A stretch of 64,000 nt of DNA from Sambucus nigra (Eukaryota; Streptophyta; Magnoliopsida; Dipsacales; Adoxaceae): NCBI GenBank assembly GCA_949130495.1, contig OX422207.1, positions 833,626,073-833,690,072 on the forward strand, in the 5' to 3' direction. A model generated the notes under the pieces. The model ran no database searches and had not been told where the DNA came from. It was given only the letters and a program-made list of their open reading frames with translations. Shown piece by piece: positions 34,650 to 47,859 of the stretch (positions are counted from its first letter, which is position 1; the number at the start of each line of letters is the position of its first letter). A program made the position numbers and the translations under genes.

Positions 34650-35788
34650 AGCCACCTCACCTGTTGTCTTACGGATCAATGCGTCTGCTACCACGTTAGC
34701 CTTCCCTGGGAGATATTAGATATCGAACTGATAGTACTTCACAAATTCAAGCTACTTCTGCTGATGCTTGTTTATCTCTAACTAAGTGAATAGTACTATA
34801 GTGATTTGTGATCTGTGAACAGGAAAAATTTCTCCCCCAAGAGATAATGTCTCCAAATTCAAACAGCAAACACGACTGCCGCTAACTCCAAGTCGTGGGT
34901 GGGGTAATTCCTCTAGTGAGTCTTAAGCTTGCGGGAAGAAAAAGCTATATCCTGATCCTACTGCTGAAGAACACCCCCAAGTCCCTATAGGGACGCATCA
35001 GTATAGACTAAGTACTCCACTCCTAGCCTGGGCAGTGCTAGAACTGGTGCTGAAGTCAGCTTGTCCTTCAGCTCTTCGAAAGCCAACTGACAAGCTTCAT
35101 CCCAAATGAACGACACCCCCTTGCGAGTCAAGTTAGTCAACGGATCCGCTATCTTTGAGAATCCCTGGATAAACCGACTGTAGTATCCGACTAACCCCAA
35201 AAAACTGCGCACCTTTGGTGTCGTGGGATGTACCCACTCCCTCACCACTGATACATTCCTTGGATCTACAGATATCCCCTTATCAGATATAATATGCCCC
35301 AAAAACTAAACCTCCATCAGCTAAAACCCACATTTCTCATATTTTGTATACAATTGATTCTCCTGCACTGTTTGTAATACCTGACGCAAATGCTCGGCAT
35401 GCCCTTCCTCAGTATGGGAATAAATCAGGATGTCATCTATGAAGACGATGACAAACTGATCTAATAACTCTCTGAACACCCTATTCATTAAGTCCATGAA
35501 CACAACCGTTGTGTTAGTTAGCCCAAATGGCATAACCCGGAACTCATAGGACCCATATATAGTCAGGAAAGCAGTCTTCGACACGTCTTGCTCCCTGATT
35601 CGTAATTCATGGTACCCCGACCTCAAGTCCATCTTCGAGAAGTAAGAATATCCTCTCAACTGGTCGAATGATTCATTAATTCGGGGCAACGAATATTTAT
35701 TCTGTATCATGACTTCATTCAACTCTCGATAGTCCTGACCCGATAATACTACGACTACATCAATAAATCCTGGCCCTTGATAATCACC
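34650..35788 (-). pseudogene. pol: G1 reverse transcriptase and RNase H
   Basis: [46 protein letters not shown] and the active-site FIDDILIYS (35791-35321), then LGHIISDKGI, VRSFLGLVGYYSRFI and the RNase H start YTDASL (35302-34985). The rest of RNase H (LAAVVFA, WRHYLLGE) is readable with stops to about 34650. The normal linker between protease and reverse transcriptase is missing; a solo LTR sits at that junction. Confidence 0.9.
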
Positions 35789-35794
35789 CAAAAG

Positions 35795-38261
35795 TGTACA
35801 TTTTATACCCCGAATAGACGTATCTTACTTGCTAATTCTCGACAATTTGGGTCTTATGCGCTTTATTGTGTATTTTCTAGGTCGAATGCACGTTGCGGTG
35901 TTTAAACGCTTATTTCAAGGCAATTGTACAAATTATGGAGCTAAAACTAATTCCCTTACCCTGGCCTAACCCTTAACCTACCCAGAACCCGATGTGTGTT
36001 GATTTTGTACTTTCTCTATTTTTTAGATTTTTTTTACTTTTGAGTCCTTTTTATTATTAGGATTTATTTAGAATTTTTATGATTTATTTTCTATTCCTTT
36101 TCGTTTACTGTAATTTTATAAGTTTTTAGTCTTTATTTTATTTTATTAGGATTAGTTTTTAGGAATTTAGTTTTATTAGATTTTACTTTTTTAGGACTTT
36201 AGTTTTTAAGTTTAATAGATTTTTAATTTTTAATTTTATATCTTTTTATTTTTAGAGTAAAGAATTTATTTATTTATTTATTTTTAGTGGGGTACAAATC
36301 AACACACACACAGAGACACATATACCAACTCACACCCACTTATCATACACTAAACTACACACTAACACCTCACTTTCCTACACCCAAACATATCCTATAC
36401 CCACACCATAACCGATACACCCTCATACATCCAATAATCCCCTACTTCATCTTCTACCTCTCACCTCCTACCATAACCAAAAAATCACCTCTCTCTCTCT
36501 CCCTCATCCAAACTCCATAACCTACCAACTCAATCCTTATACCATTTACCACCTAACCGTCACTACCCGGAGCTCCAGCCAGCATTCTACCGCCCGACGA
36601 ACCCGTTGCCGACCTCCGATCGCCCACCATCGCCGGCGTTCAACCCCAGGCGGCACCCAACGCACCTCAGGACAAAACCCAATTTCCATCTTCGGCTCGA
36701 AACCGACGACGACCCATTGTCGGTCAACCTTACCCGCTCCGACCTTAACCCCCTGGGCAATTTCAACCACCAGCCCTCCGGTCAGAACCCATTACCCGAT
36801 TTCTGTCCAAACCGTGAATCCACCTACGCCAAACCCGACACGCGTCAACCCGTGACCTTCCCCATATCCAAAACCAACAATCTCAACCCGATTTGAACCT
36901 TCCAAAGCCAAAGACCCATTTGTTTTCTTCCAATCATATCACGATTTTAGCTTCCAAATACAAAGCCAAACCAAGACAAATAAATTAACCCACATAAAGC
37001 CATTTAAACCCTTTCACCCCACTTCCCATTTTGCCCCCCAACTTATCCCCACTCTCTCATAATCTCACCATCCACATGCACCTTCTATTAATTCCTAAAT
37101 TAACCCTCACCCAACACATCACATACCATCTTACACCATTAACCTCCCTAATGTACCCCTTAGCTCCATGTGTATATAAAATCAAAGAGAAGGCCCATTT
37201 GAAGATGAGTAGAGAAACCCTAGAGAGAGAATTAGATAGAGAAACACCAATTTTATTTTTTTTAGTAGTTTATTTTTTTTAGATTAGAAATAAATTCAAT
37301 AAATTGAGTGTTGTAATTAATTGAGATGATGAAAGAATTGAATAATTAATACAATTGAAGGCAATTTTGGTTTGATTACTCCTCTCTAATTTTCATTTTA
37401 TGCTCTTATTTGATTCTAATTTTTATTGGATGATGATTATGGAGGACTAATCACCCCATTCAAGGGATGAATTGAAACCTTCATGAATCCAATTTGATTT
37501 AATTGTCAATTCTAATTTTGTTAATTTCCTTTGATTAGTAAATTTAATTCCTTCTTATTTTCACATTGAGAAATGGAAAATCATCCTTGAGAATGGAATG
37601 AAAATTGTATTATCATTTAATCATTTGATTCAAACTAGAGATAGGCTTATCACTTGATTTAAATGTTAGTATAATTTTCATCTACTCTTGTTTTTACTTT
37701 GTCTAATTAAAATTAGTTTGGTAAATCGATCCTAGCGGGTGATTCATTTAATTTATTTTAATTCATTTAGTGTAGTGCTTGTGGGGATTAAACTTACTTT
37801 TCTAAAAGAATATTCAATTAATTCATTAGTGTAATGAGAATTAGCTTTTGAATTATATGAATATTTTGGAAATTGATGAAATTAAAATAGTGCAAGTTAG
37901 ATAAATTTGTGTGAATTGAGGGTGGATTTTCCACCCCTTGAATATTTTCTCTCATTTAGTTACATCTCACTCACTAGTTTATATTTTTCATACTTTTATT
38001 TTAGTTTCATTACACCTTTTCATTTAGTTATTAGTAACTCATCCTTAACCACCCAAATTGTTTTAATATTGAAAAAGCTAAAAAAATAGAAAAAGTGAAA
38101 ATCCCAAAAAGAAAATAAAAGTGAATTACAATTGTTTTCCCCTCGCTTTACCCCCTTGATGTGGATTGATACCTCACTTACCATTATACTCTAGTTTTGT
38201 CTACTTTTATAGGTTTGTGAAGATTTTTGATTGAAGAGCTTTTACAACAACGACATCCACA
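35795..38261 (+). repeat. S2: probable solo LTR (2467 bp) in G1
   Basis: Starts TGTACATTTTATACCCC and ends GACATCCACA, flanked by CAAAAG on both sides (35789-35794 and 38262-38267), consistent with a 5-6-bp duplication. A plus-strand TATA box (GTGTATATAAAATC) near 37170 is followed by GAAACCCTAGAGAGAG. The size and long upstream part suit Athila- or Tat/Ogre-type gypsy LTRs, but no internal region is left to prove the family. The block 36540-36900 is GC- and CpG-rich, unlike the rest. CT-rich start of that block: CTCTCTCTCTCCCTC near 36491. Confidence 0.68.
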
Positions 38262-38267
38262 CAAAAG

Positions 38268-38480
38268 CAATTCTATCATCCCTATACACAACTAGCCAAT
38301 CCTTCCCAATAATAGCATCATACTCTGATATATCCAACAAAAGCATATCGGCACGCAAAATGAATCTCCCATTTTCTATACCCACACCCCGGCAGATAAA
38401 TAAAATCAACGCTCCATTACCCAATGACGAGTCTACACGCGTAACAGTACTATCCGCTGCATCTAATAACACCATATCAC
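38268..38480 (-). pseudogene. pol: G1 aspartic protease fragment
   Basis: The minus-strand frame 38475-38268 contains MLLLDISEYDAIIGKDWL, the C-terminal flap-and-strand part of a chromovirus protease (usually FDVILGMDWL). The catalytic DSG segment is not readable upstream. The fragment ends at the S2 insertion. Confidence 0.7.
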
Positions 38481-38699
38481 GTTCAAATCTAGTGGAAATA
38501 AAGAGTGTGATGCCCCCATGTCAAATAAAATGCGCCCCATAGTCCACTGGATAGAAAAAATACCCTCAACTTCAGGTGGAGCTTGTAGGACTGCATCCAG
38601 GTGGATGTTGTAACACGCCCATATTGTAGTTGTCCTTGTTGAACCGAAACTACTGGAATGGCAGGAAAAGTTGGCATCTGTGGTGGTGCTGGGAGGGCG

Positions 38700-39797
38700 G
38701 CGGGAAATATAAGTTGTTGGGGCTCCTGATGAGCACGCTGTTGCTGCTGTTGTGAGGCTCTACCCTTTTCCGGACACTCGTGACACTTGTGGCCAGTTTT
38801 ACCACATACGTAACATTTACCAACAAAGTTTCCTCCTCTCTATCCCTAAAGACCTCGGCCCTGTTGGCCAATACCGCCCCCCATTGGCCCTGTTGTGCAC
38901 GCTGCTGGCCCTGTTGATTCTGCTAACTAGGATGGCCTTATTGGCCCTGCCTAAATCCTCCCTATCCCTACATGTAATCACCGGGTTTGTTTCGCTTAGC
39001 AGGGTCCCTCTGATGGGAACTTTTCTCACCTTGTCACTGTTGACCCTGAGATGGTTGTGCCTCACTGGCACTACTACCTCCTGTCCTTCCCTACTAGCTG
39101 GACTCCACTGCTCACTTACTTCCCTTTAGATGGAAGGGGTGATCCTGGCAGTGTAGTAAAGCAGCGTCAAGCACATCTGTGTATGACCTCAACGAAAGAT
39201 TACCCAAAAGGTGCTAACGAATCTTCTAAGTCAAGCCATCCAAAAACATTTGAATCATCTTCTCTTCAATAGGTACCTCATCTGGCACTAGGTTAGTCAA
39301 TCTCATAAATTCCTCCTCATATTCAGCAATAATCTTCCCCTCATAGGTGAGGTCTAACAATTTCCTCCTCATCTCAGTCTAAACAGTGGAAGTAAAATAT
39401 TTACGATCAAACTGTACCTAAAAGTCCTGAATCGTCATGTCATCTCTCTCCCCAGCAGTGGTAAGAGACTCCTATCACTGCAGTGCCGCTCCCACTAGCT
39501 TAAAAGTATCTATTATCTATTTCTGAACCTCTGTGCACTCGTACATTCTCAGGTTCCACTGGATATCTTTCTTCCATTGGCTAGCTACCAGAACATCGGA
39601 ACTCCCTGCGAACTCTGAAGGATGTGCCTTCTCGAAGGCATCCCTGACTCGCTCCCAAGCGGAAGGGAAGGCGTGAGCTGGTAATGGTGCCACTACCTGT
39701 GTCTGAGGTTGTGTGTGCTGTACGACTGTTAAAGTTGCATTTATCGCTTGTGCCACTATAGCCACAACCTCTGCAGCATTGATAGTACCCTGGGTCG
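38700..39797 (-). pseudogene. gag: G1 gag main part and zinc knuckle
   Basis: Retrotrans_gag similarity: FPSAWERVRDAFEKAHPSEF and MYECTEVQK (39765-39517), then further frames to the knuckle CYVCGKTGHKCHEC (38818-38762). The conserved Trp-Trp before ESL reads TGA TAG (near 39470). Many stops. The N-terminus is separated by the S1 solo LTR and continues at 41047-41112. Confidence 0.88.
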
Positions 39798-41046
39798 TGT
39801 AACAACCCGCGTAATTTTGGGCTATTTTAATTAATTTTTGGAAAATGGAGGAAAATAAAGTTTTTGATAAAATTATTTTTATTGCTCAAATATGTTGGTT
39901 ATTATTTTTAAAGGCGAGAATTTCAAATGGTTTCGATATCGGAGTTAAAACGGATTTTAAAATGATTTATAAATGTTTTTAACTCTTGGAGTTTTTTTTT
40001 ACTTCCAACTCTTCATTTCTTTGCCTTATTTAAAGGAGTCTTTTGGATTCCAACTCTTCATTTCTTTGCATTATAAAAGGGAGTCGTGGGCAACCCCTTT
40101 TAACCTACTTTTGGCACAAATTTTGGCAACAAATATATTTTATATTCCTCTTCTTTTTATATACACATTGGCCCTTAAGACTTGTGAGTTCCAACCTTAG
40201 ATTAGAGGTGTTCTTCGGCTATTTTGTTGGAAGTTCTTGGAGGAGATTTTGTAGATCTTTTTTGTTGATCTTGAGGATGTGATCATTGGTTTCTCATCAT
40301 GGTTTGAGGTATGGAGTTTTACACAATATGCTCCTTAAATCTCGCGAGTGTCATTCTCTTTGAATTCTTGTTAATTGAACTCATATTTGAATTGATAAAT
40401 TCATTGAAATCTGGAAAATAATTTTTGAAATTATTTTGATTCATGTGGTATCATTATATTGTTGATGAGCACGTTGTCATGAGATTTTAATATGGCACGG
40501 ATGTTGGGCACCCGCCAGAATTCCTATTTCCCGGGGCTATGGCTTGATAAAGCATATACGGATGTGGTGAGGCCTGGTGACCCGGTTAAAGTGTTGTTGA
40601 GAAATTATATTGATAAATGCTTTGAGATTTGCATTTTGATTTGAATATTCGTACTCGTATTGTTACGTTTTATTCATCGCTAACATATATTTGTTGAGCA
40701 TCTTTATTGTCGTATTGTGTACTTTCCCATATTTTCTTTTAGTTGCAGGTTAGCGTGGATTTTGGGGCGCTATGGAGATTATTTTAGCGTGGATTATTTT
40801 GGGAAGAATATTTTTGGAAGATTTGCATTATTTATTTTATTGTATAGAGCATTGAAGATTTGTATTTTATTTTCGAGTTAGATGTTGTATTTATTCGAGA
40901 GACTTGTTGTATTTGAAGAATTGAGATTAGTGGATTTATATTATTGTGGGTTTATTTAGATTCTCTATACCTTGTTATTTGTGGATTTGGATTTTTTTAT
41001 CGCATTAGCGCTCCGTTCGCTCTCCCCGGGCGGACGGGGTGTTACA
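39798..41046 (+). repeat. S1: solo LTR (1249 bp) in G1 gag
   Basis: Starts TGTAACAACCCGCG and ends GGACGGGGTGTTACA, with a perfect 5-bp duplication GGTCG (39793-39797 and 41047-41051). No primer site, gag or pol inside. Taking out the LTR and one GGTCG makes the gag frame continuous across the site, which confirms the borders. A TATA box (ATTATAAAAGGG) lies near 40071 on the plus strand. A 45-bp segment ending in the TATA region is tandemly duplicated (40003-40047 and 40048-40087). Confidence 0.93.
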
Positions 41047-41112
41047 GGTCGGAGCTGGCTGAGGCTTGGGCTCTACACCTCTACGGGCTCTCCGTGCACG
41101 TCTGAGAGGCAT
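41047..41112 (-). pseudogene. gag: G1 gag N-terminus
   Basis: ATG at 41112 starts MPLRRARRARRGVEP, the basic start typical of Tekay/Del gag. The frame enters the S1 target duplication and resumes at 39797. Confidence 0.85.
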
Positions 41113-41278
41113 ATGAAATGAGAGAGAAGTTTTATAAGTCTACAGTTATTATCTTGAAATAACTGAAGATGTAACAATTAATGAATACAACAGTCCTAAA
41201 TATAGGTCTCTGTATTAAAAAACACTACGTTGGAAAGCATAATAATCGACACATGTCCTAAAGACTCTAGCACCCGAT

Positions 41279-41290
41279 GCTCCGATACCA
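41279..41290 (-). other. G1 primer-binding site
   Basis: Minus-strand TGGTATCGGAGC, one base off the initiator tRNA-Met complement, two bases from the LTR end at 41293. Confidence 0.88.
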
Positions 41291-41292
41291 CT

Positions 41293-44241
41293 TGTGACAC
41301 CCCGCCTAATTAAATACCAGGTGATTAGTCCTTTATGAAATTTAAAACATAATATCTAGTTGGTTCAGTCTTAGTATCACTATCAAAAGAATTTTTTTTA
41401 TTAATTACTAACCACCTAGTAGTTAAAAAGTCCGGTGTCAAATTTTATCTTTTAAATTAACTTACAACTAAATAAATAATTAACTAAACATTCACCATCC
41501 AATAAACAATCTCATAAAGAAATAACTGTGTCTGGAATAAGAATTTACAGTCTAAATCCAAATTCCAATAGTCTGAAATGAAATCAAACCCAACAACTGA
41601 AATATAAATAAATGTCTTCAATCTCTATCTCTGGATAAACCTGAATAATGATGGGGAGCATGCCGAACTGAAGTAAATAACTTGAAAAGAATCAAAGATA
41701 GGTGTTGAGGCGTCTAGTACCAAGGTCTTGTAACTTCCATAGCAGCTACAATACGTCAACTGATAAGAACTCCTATGCTTGGTGTCCTTGTGGTTGGTCT
41801 CCCAAAAAGCTTTGTACAAAAACAAAATAGATTTGGAAGAAAAGGTGTCAGAGCCTGAGTTGAAAATATCTAAAAATCAACAAGTTTTAAAAATGCATTA
41901 AATAGTAAATATTATATACATGTTATTTCCACGTGCCCTCACTTAATATTCTCACCTCTCAACTAATGCGCATGCCTAACATAAGCTCCTAACCCATCCT
42001 TATTACGATATCCCACTTTTCTAATTTAAATCGAGTCTCCTACTATGATGCCTAAGTTATTATGCCCACTCGTATTACCCTAATATTACAACTTGCATTT
42101 TTAATATTAATTAAATAAAATTCAAGTATCTCATTACTCATTCAAGTTTACACATTCTTGATTAATATAAGCTTGCGTAACCTTTCTCATCTACTAATCA
42201 ACACAGTAGAATAATCACAAGTGTAAATATATAAATCACTATTATATATATATATACTAATACGTTACCCCCAAAAGGCTAAACCTGCGGTGCATACAAA
42301 CTCTACTATCTATTCCCGGTACATCACGTACATAAGGATTACGAGTTTCGAATCACTCAGTAACCATAGTAATACAAATCACACATATTAGAGACAAACA
42401 TAGTTCCCAGACCTATGGGGTATGCACATACCTACGCACCCACACGAGCACAAACTTATCAACTCACTGATAAGTCTTTACCAAACCTATGTTCTGAGGC
42501 TCGAATCTAAAATCCCCCCAAAGGACCATCAAGATAAGACTGTCCCATTTCGAAGACCTCCCCTGATAGCAAGTATAGTAGGAATGTCATACACACAATC
42601 GATCAATCATACATTAGGTATTCACACAAATTTAGTACATAAATCTCTATATTTAATATTGGTGTACTCACATCCAATATAATATGTTTTATACATAGTA
42701 TATCTATCTCCTAATATCCTACGTGTTAATGAAATACAATATTGCTCTCTGCGTATGCTCCCAGGAAATTCTCGCCTCTCGAAGTGTCTCCTTAATTTCT
42801 TAACATAATATTAGTAAGTAACTCACTTATGTCCTACGAATCTAAGTCATCATATTCCCTAGAATTTTTAGGATTAGAACTTGTCTCCAATTTTGGTATT
42901 TCTCTTGATTGAACCCAATTAAGCTTAGACCATAATTCATTCTCATGGAACTAAACCCAAATTAGAATCTTGGACTAATAGTATTCTTAAATACTCCTTA
43001 ATGTGTTTAAAATTAAAGTCCATGATTAAATCCCTAATATCTACCCCAAATTATAAACAAAAACGTAAAGGAAATAAATTATGGGAAGTCAAATCGATTT
43101 GGCCTGGTCCGTCTCATATATAAGTATAAAAAATCTGCAAATGTGTTCTTATAGGTTTCTCCCATTTTCAACCTCAAATCCTCAATTTAGTCATCCCAAA
43201 CTCCCAATTAATCATACTAAATGTTATACTAACATAATTACATGAGTTCTAACTTATAAAAATCATAAAATCATCATGGGGCATTGATTTCTTGGATTAA
43301 TTCATGAATATTTCTTAAGGACCCTAGTTCCTCAAATTGTATTCAAGAACATCATAATTCTTAGATTTAATCTGTGATTTTTAACACTTAGGTTATAATT
43401 TTGTTTTTCCAATAATTCCAAAAAATTATCTACATGCAAAACCTACCCATATCATGATTCAATTCTCCAAATTTATGAAAGATCAATTATTCATGGTCAT
43501 TTCTTTCAATCTAAACTACCAAGTATAATATATGCACTGAGTCTTTGCAAGATAAAACACTTGACTTTAATGGAAGTTCTGATTCATTGAATAAGATGGT
43601 ATGGGGGGGATTCTCCCTTTTCTATTTACGTAATGGTGGTCCCGATGGTGAAATTGGTGTAGAAATGGTGGTTCTAGCCTTGGGGGTGGTCCTCCTTCCT
43701 CCTCTAATGGCTTCTGTGAATATGGTAACTGCTAACCCTTGAAGACACAACTCCTCATCTGATATAACTATCTAAAATTCATGGGCTTAATTGCCTAAAA
43801 ATGTAAATGACTAAATTACCCCTCCGAGGTGCCGCTATGGCCTAAAAGTGCCCCGAAACCCAAGTTAAACCCTCGGGTAAACTTTTCTGACTATTTCAAA
43901 CCTTCCGGACACTTTGGCTCACTTGAAATGACTATTTGTATGACTTAAAAATAAATTACCTTTTTATTCCATTAAATTGAGTCCCGATATGACTGGCACG
44001 CGCGTTCCGACTTAATTACCAAAACAGTCATATTTTTCACTCGCAATAATTTTTTATTAAATTCATAATCACGTATTTATTTATTCACTCACTAATATTC
44101 AATATGATTCGCATCAATAAATACTAACCCTCGTCTCGCTAGTTAATATTTATTTAAATTCGAATTAATTAAAAGTAAATTTCTCATAATTATTTCAATT
44201 AATCCCACAATTAAAAATCAATATAATTACGGGATATTACA
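41293..44241 (-). repeat. G1 5' LTR
   Basis: About 2949 bp. Plus-strand ends TGTGACACCCCGCC and GGGATATTACA. It is collinear with the 3' LTR and carries the same blocks as G4 in reverse complement. The motif array seen in G2 and G4 is reduced to AAATCGATTT at 43091. Confidence 0.95.
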
Positions 44242-44605
44242 ATACCCTAATTTGGTAAGATTGTACAATGGATCTGTAAATCAGAATGCCTGAAATAAAA
44301 CACTTTTATGGCATATTAGGTTAATCATAATAAGATATAACAAGATAATCCAAAGTCGTTACTGAAGTTCTTCTCCCCTAATTTTTTTTAAATAGACAAT
44401 GGGGTAAAAAGATATATAGTCAGGGATATAAGATGAATTATTTTACATAGATAATGTCATAAGCGAGGGTAATATCAAGAGTCTCCTACATTATCAAGAT
44501 AAATGAGGCGCCTTTTGTCATTTGTGAAACAACCATACCCTAAATCCTCATAAACCCATTGTAAGTATTAAAACTACCGAGGATATGACAAATATGAAGA
44601 ATATA

Positions 44606-46099
<1,494 letters not shown>

Positions 46100-46100
<1 letters not shown>

Positions 46101-47850
46101 TTCTTGTCTTCCGACTGTGGTACAAGATACCAATCCTCATGACTCTAAAACTAGAAAAGCTCCTCTTGCATATCATTAATCCAGAATGAGTCACAAAGGG
46201 CATCGTTTACACTTTTTGGTTATACTAGAGAAACAAAACAGGCAAAGTTAGCCACTTTTCAATGTTGGGATCTTCTTCACCTTAGGTTAGATGAGTTAAT
46301 ATTAACCTTTTTGAGGGGGTGGTCTTTAGAAACCCAGGTTGTTACCACTGGGACCTCAAGTGGCAGTGAATTAACTATCTTAAGAGAGTCAGGGGTAAAA
46401 ATAGTTTCAGACTCATCCAGGAATGTTGTTTGACTGTCACAACTCTCTACGCTAATGTCATTTACAATTACATTAATAAAATCCATAGTCACTTTGGTAC
46501 GCAGATTGTAAACATGTTAAACCCTACTTGATTCAGAAAAATCACTTTATCACCTCGGGTATCAAATTGTAAAAGGTTTTATCTATCTTTCCAGATGTAA
46601 CAAACACTCTTGAAAGTTCTAAAGTACTTCAAGTTAGGTTTTTATTCGACCGCAGTTCATATTATATCTCTTGGTATTTTTTTGCGCTATACACGATTAA
46701 TAATGTGACATGCCATCCGGACTGCCTCAACCCAAAAGTATTTTGGCAACCCTTTTATGTGTAACATCACCCTAGCCATATCTTGAATGGTCCTATTTTT
46801 TCGTTCAGTAATGCCATTTTGCTGAGGAGTCTTAAGTGCACTAAATTCATGTTTATATCCATTACCTACGCAATATTCTATAGGGGTGGCAATTCGGGTT
46901 AGTCGTGTCATTTTCGAGTCTCTTTGATTTTTACTTTAGTATAAGTTTTGGGTACTCTTAAATCTATACAAGCTAATCGGGTCATGGTCGGGTCATTTTA
47001 GATTATTACCGTAAATGGGTTATCGGGTAAAAAATTTCCAGCTCTAATTTTCTATAACACTTGAGTCTTTGAACTCTACACCTCTATGATTTCTTATGCG
47101 AGATACTTGGGTATCCTTCTTGTTTTCAATTTTTAAAAACTCGCAGAAGGTATCAGATTTATTTTTCATAAAAGTGACCCAAGTAAATCACGTAAAGTCA
47201 TCCACCATGACAAGAATTTAATTATTACCACATAGGCTCACAATTCTAGAGGAACCCATAAGGTCCATGTGGATTAGTTTAGGAGGTTTCGATGTTAAAA
47301 TATCTTTACCTTATTATGAGCAGATTTACTCATCTTCCCCACTTGGCGGGACAACAAACAGAGATACAAGTGTTTTTAATTTTGGGCAAACCTTTAACTA
47401 TTTCTTGTGAGCTTAATCTACAACGGTTATTTTGTGTCCTAATCTATTTTCCCATAATTCAGAATTGTCTAATTTGGAAATCTTGCAAGATTCAGTCTTT
47501 GGAATTACTGTGTAATAGTTATCCGCAGTTCTGTTTCTTGAAAGGATACAGTTACCCTATTGATTCAAAATTTTACAATTGATTTTAGATGAGTAAACAT
47601 TATAATTTTAATCATAAAATATTGGTATACTTAGTAGGTTAGCCTTAAGACCTTTAACTAGCACGACATCATTTACAACAGGAAGCCTTTGTTCACACAT
47701 TGTTCCCATACCAATGATATGGGATGAGACTCCATCGCCAAATAGGACCCTACTTCCAAGGAAGTCTGTCTTATTTATTAATTTAGTCTCGTCCTCAGCC
47801 TTAAAAGTTGTTATGACAAAATTGCACTTGAGTTGGGGTAACAAGTCATC
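46100..47850 (-). pseudogene. pol: Copia-2 integrase and protease remnant
   Basis: Integrase: YKHEFSALKTPQQNGITERK and MARVMLHIKGLPKYFWVEAV (46911-46687), with the catalytic Glu in ITERKNRT. Protease end: VLFGDGVSSHIIGMGTM and [14 protein letters not shown] (47844-47608). The segment with the catalytic DSGCSRHMT is missing: sequence passes from IRKDDLLPQLKC straight to the later part. A 166-bp MITE splits integrase at 46881-47046. Much of the rest is out of frame. Confidence 0.85.
46881..47046. mobile_element. hAT-3 MITE in Copia-2 integrase
   Basis: 166 bp, left end TAGGGGTGGCAATTCGGGT, right end (read inward) TAGAGCTGGAAATTTTTTACC. Flanks ATATTCTA (46873-46880) and ATTTTCTA (47047-47054) differ in one of eight bases. 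Integrase similarity continues on both sides of it. Confidence 0.82.
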
Positions 47851-47859
47851 TTTTCTAAT

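Larger units (their letters stand above)
30109..44241 (-). mobile_element. G1: complete Tekay/Del-like gypsy chromovirus nested in Copia-2
   Basis: Exact 5-bp target duplication ATACC (30104-30108 and 44242-44246). LTRs are 30109-33091 and 41293-44241; primer site 41279-41290; polypurine tract TTAGGGAGAAAGTA on the minus strand at 33092-33105. Minus-strand order is gag, zinc knuckle, protease, reverse transcriptase, RNase H, integrase, chromodomain-like tail. All parts carry stops. Two solo LTRs are inserted: 39798-41046 in gag and 35795-38261 between protease and reverse transcriptase. Confidence 0.95.

Noticed and set aside
36287..36896. Proline-rich plus-strand frames as a host gene
   Set aside because: Inside an apparent solo LTR, no domain, no introns or start context; kept only as a question about captured DNA.
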